Shown here: one piece after another, positions 63,143 through 64,000 of the stretch
How the letters are laid out: every line of letters starts with the position of its first letter
Position numbering within the stretch: position 1 is the stretch's first letter
Assembly: GCA_040876735.1 (NCBI GenBank)
Contig: JBBDPC010000005.1
Location: 62,001-126,000 of the forward strand
DNA: 64,000 bases
Source: Natronomicrosphaera sp040876735
Lineage (GTDB): Bacteria; Planctomycetota; Phycisphaerae; Phycisphaerales; Phycisphaeraceae
Direction: 5' to 3'
Translations under genes and position numbers: made by a program
The notes under the pieces: generated by a model
What the model was told of the DNA's origin: nothing
The model's input: the letters and a program-made list of their open reading frames with translations, nothing else
Database searches by the model: none

Positions 63143-64000
63143 TTATTCGGACCTTGTTTTGATCATACTGACCTTTCGCATCATTTGTGGCACGAGCACC
63201 ATCCCCTGCAATGCATGGCCGAACTCATGTGCCCGAACCGGAACCGCGTGATGATCGGCACGCGGCCCCCACGCCACCCAAGCCAGTGCCAGCTTCGACG
63301 GCTGTCGTGGCATCGGGATGGCCAGATCATAGATCAGACGCTGATCGTCGCGATCGTGTCGCACGTCCACGCGAGCGTTTTCGACGTTCAGCAGGCCATG
63401 CCCGCGCACCGTTTCACCATCGAGCATGGCAAGCGCGTGTGCTTGATTGATCGCATCGTTCAGCACGACCGGCAGGGCCTGGACAAGGCGTTCACCTTCC
63501 GCATTGACGCCGATGGCCAGGCGGGCCAGCGATTGATCGGCATGGATCGCCAGTTCCAACCAGTCGCCGTCGGCATCGTGCCAGCCGCCGGAACGATAGG
63601 GCGTCACCTGTTCGGCAGGAACGTCGACACGCACGTGCAGTGTGCCATCGTGATAGCGGACCTCTGGCTCATCCGATGATTCAATGGCGGCATCGCGGCC
63701 GACGGCCGCAGCAGGCTGAAAGACGCGCAGGCCGTAGAGCGTGCCGAGCACCAGCCGGTCTGCGTACCAGGCCGCCTCGCTGAAACGCCACCACGCATCG
63801 TCTTCACCGCCGCGGACCGTGCCAGAGATATTGAAAAACTCGGTCTGTTCCAGCCACTGCCCCGCCACGTGCTCGCCCGTCGCACGGTCGAACACGTCCA
63901 CGCGCGGACGCAGCAAGCTGTCGTCCGGATCGTGTCGAATTCCCGCCAGCGTGACGAGATGATCATCTTTGTGCCAGACATTGGCGATGTGGGCAAATGG
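63143..64000 (-). CDS. C-terminal part of a large glycan-related protein (partial)
   Basis: The frame is open from the right window edge to a stop at 63143, giving 285 residues with no start in the window. The visible part begins in what looks like a propeller or beta-rich region (FAHIANVWHKDDHLVTLAGI, VFDRATGEHVAGQWLEQTEF) and continues into a beta-sandwich resembling CBM9-like domains (VRYHDGTLHVRVDVPAEQV, GDWLELAIHADQSLARLAIG). It precedes the signal-less beta-helix gene by 63 bases in the same direction, so they likely share an operon. Function cannot be assigned from this fragment. Confidence 0.72.
   Translation of the reverse strand, partial: PFAHIANVWHKDDHLVTLAGIRHDPDDSLLRPRVDVFDRATGEHVAGQWLEQTEFFNISGTVRGGEDDAWWRFSEAAWYADRLVLGTLYGLRVFQPAAAVGRDAAIESSDEPEVRYHDGTLHVRVDVPAEQVTPYRSGGWHDADGDWLELAIHADQSLARLAIGVNAEGERLVQALPVVLNDAINQAHALAMLDGETVRGHGLLNVENARVDVRHDRDDQRLIYDLAIPMPRQPSKLALAWVAWGPRADHHAVPVRAHEFGHALQGMVLVPQMMRKVSMIKTRSE

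Overview
This window looks like an accessory carbohydrate-degradation region from a GC-rich planctomycete, most likely of the class Phycisphaerae. The taxonomic guess rests on a PEP-CTERM exported protein (1854..2822), a prepilin-like protein with a G|FTLIE cleavage site (927..1754), an AraC regulator fused to a LacI-type sensor (3255..4448), PQQ-type and FG-GAP propellers, and right-handed beta-helix proteins. It is inferred from family content, not from a marker gene. No rRNA, tRNA, CRISPR array, transposase, sulfatase or SusC/SusD pair was recognised.

Left part (1-21.8 kb). A GntR/LacI-type regulator (partial), a prepilin-like protein and a PEP-CTERM protein run leftward. They diverge from the AraC/XylR-like regulator. 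Next come large heparinase/PcRGLX-like secreted enzymes (4596..7835, the frameshifted 9149..11283, and 15970..19092), a phytanoyl-CoA dioxygenase-like protein, a decayed deacetylase-like ORF, a DegT-type aminotransferase, a clan GH-A-like hydrolase (13326..15878), a stand-alone PcRGLX-like accessory protein (19153..20232) and a cytoplasmic agarase/GH50-like hydrolase (20479..21822).

Middle part (21.8-46 kb). Beta-helix proteins alternate with large propeller proteins. From 45838 leftward there is one compact five-gene run: FG-GAP protein, unknown secreted protein, pectate-lyase-3-like protein, membrane-anchored PQQ propeller, and a PEP-synthase-like protein. The last one keeps the ATP-binding and swivelling His domains and is fused to a C-terminal EMC3/DUF106-like membrane domain. 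The propeller and the fusion overlap by an ATGA junction and are the most unusual pair here.

Right part (46-64 kb). A leftward operon encodes a GH78-like rhamnosidase, a sodium:solute symporter, a tiny membrane protein and a Gfo/Idh/MocA oxidoreductase. A rightward pair encodes a secreted GH27 alpha-galactosidase with a discoidin domain and a DUF6785-like membrane protein. A canonical GH78 alpha-L-rhamnosidase follows, then a leftward group with an unlocalised beta-helix protein and two proteins of unknown function.

How the genes may work together (inference). Secreted lyases, beta-helix enzymes and the alpha-galactosidase would open a rhamnose- and uronate-containing glycan such as rhamnogalacturonan. 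The symporter and possibly the DUF6785-like protein would import fragments. Signal-less GH78, GH28-like and GH50-like enzymes with the oxidoreductase would finish degradation in the cytoplasm. Five near-palindromic sites with the consensus GRTTtCACGTGtAAcC precede five transcription units and suggest one regulon. A different TGCGTWAAAnnCATCC motif is seen beside the AraC/XylR-like gene and between 20232 and 20479. A 287-bp element with 19-bp terminal inverted repeats, a 62-bp repeat present twice, and a long inverted repeat at 13.2 kb are non-coding structures worth attention.
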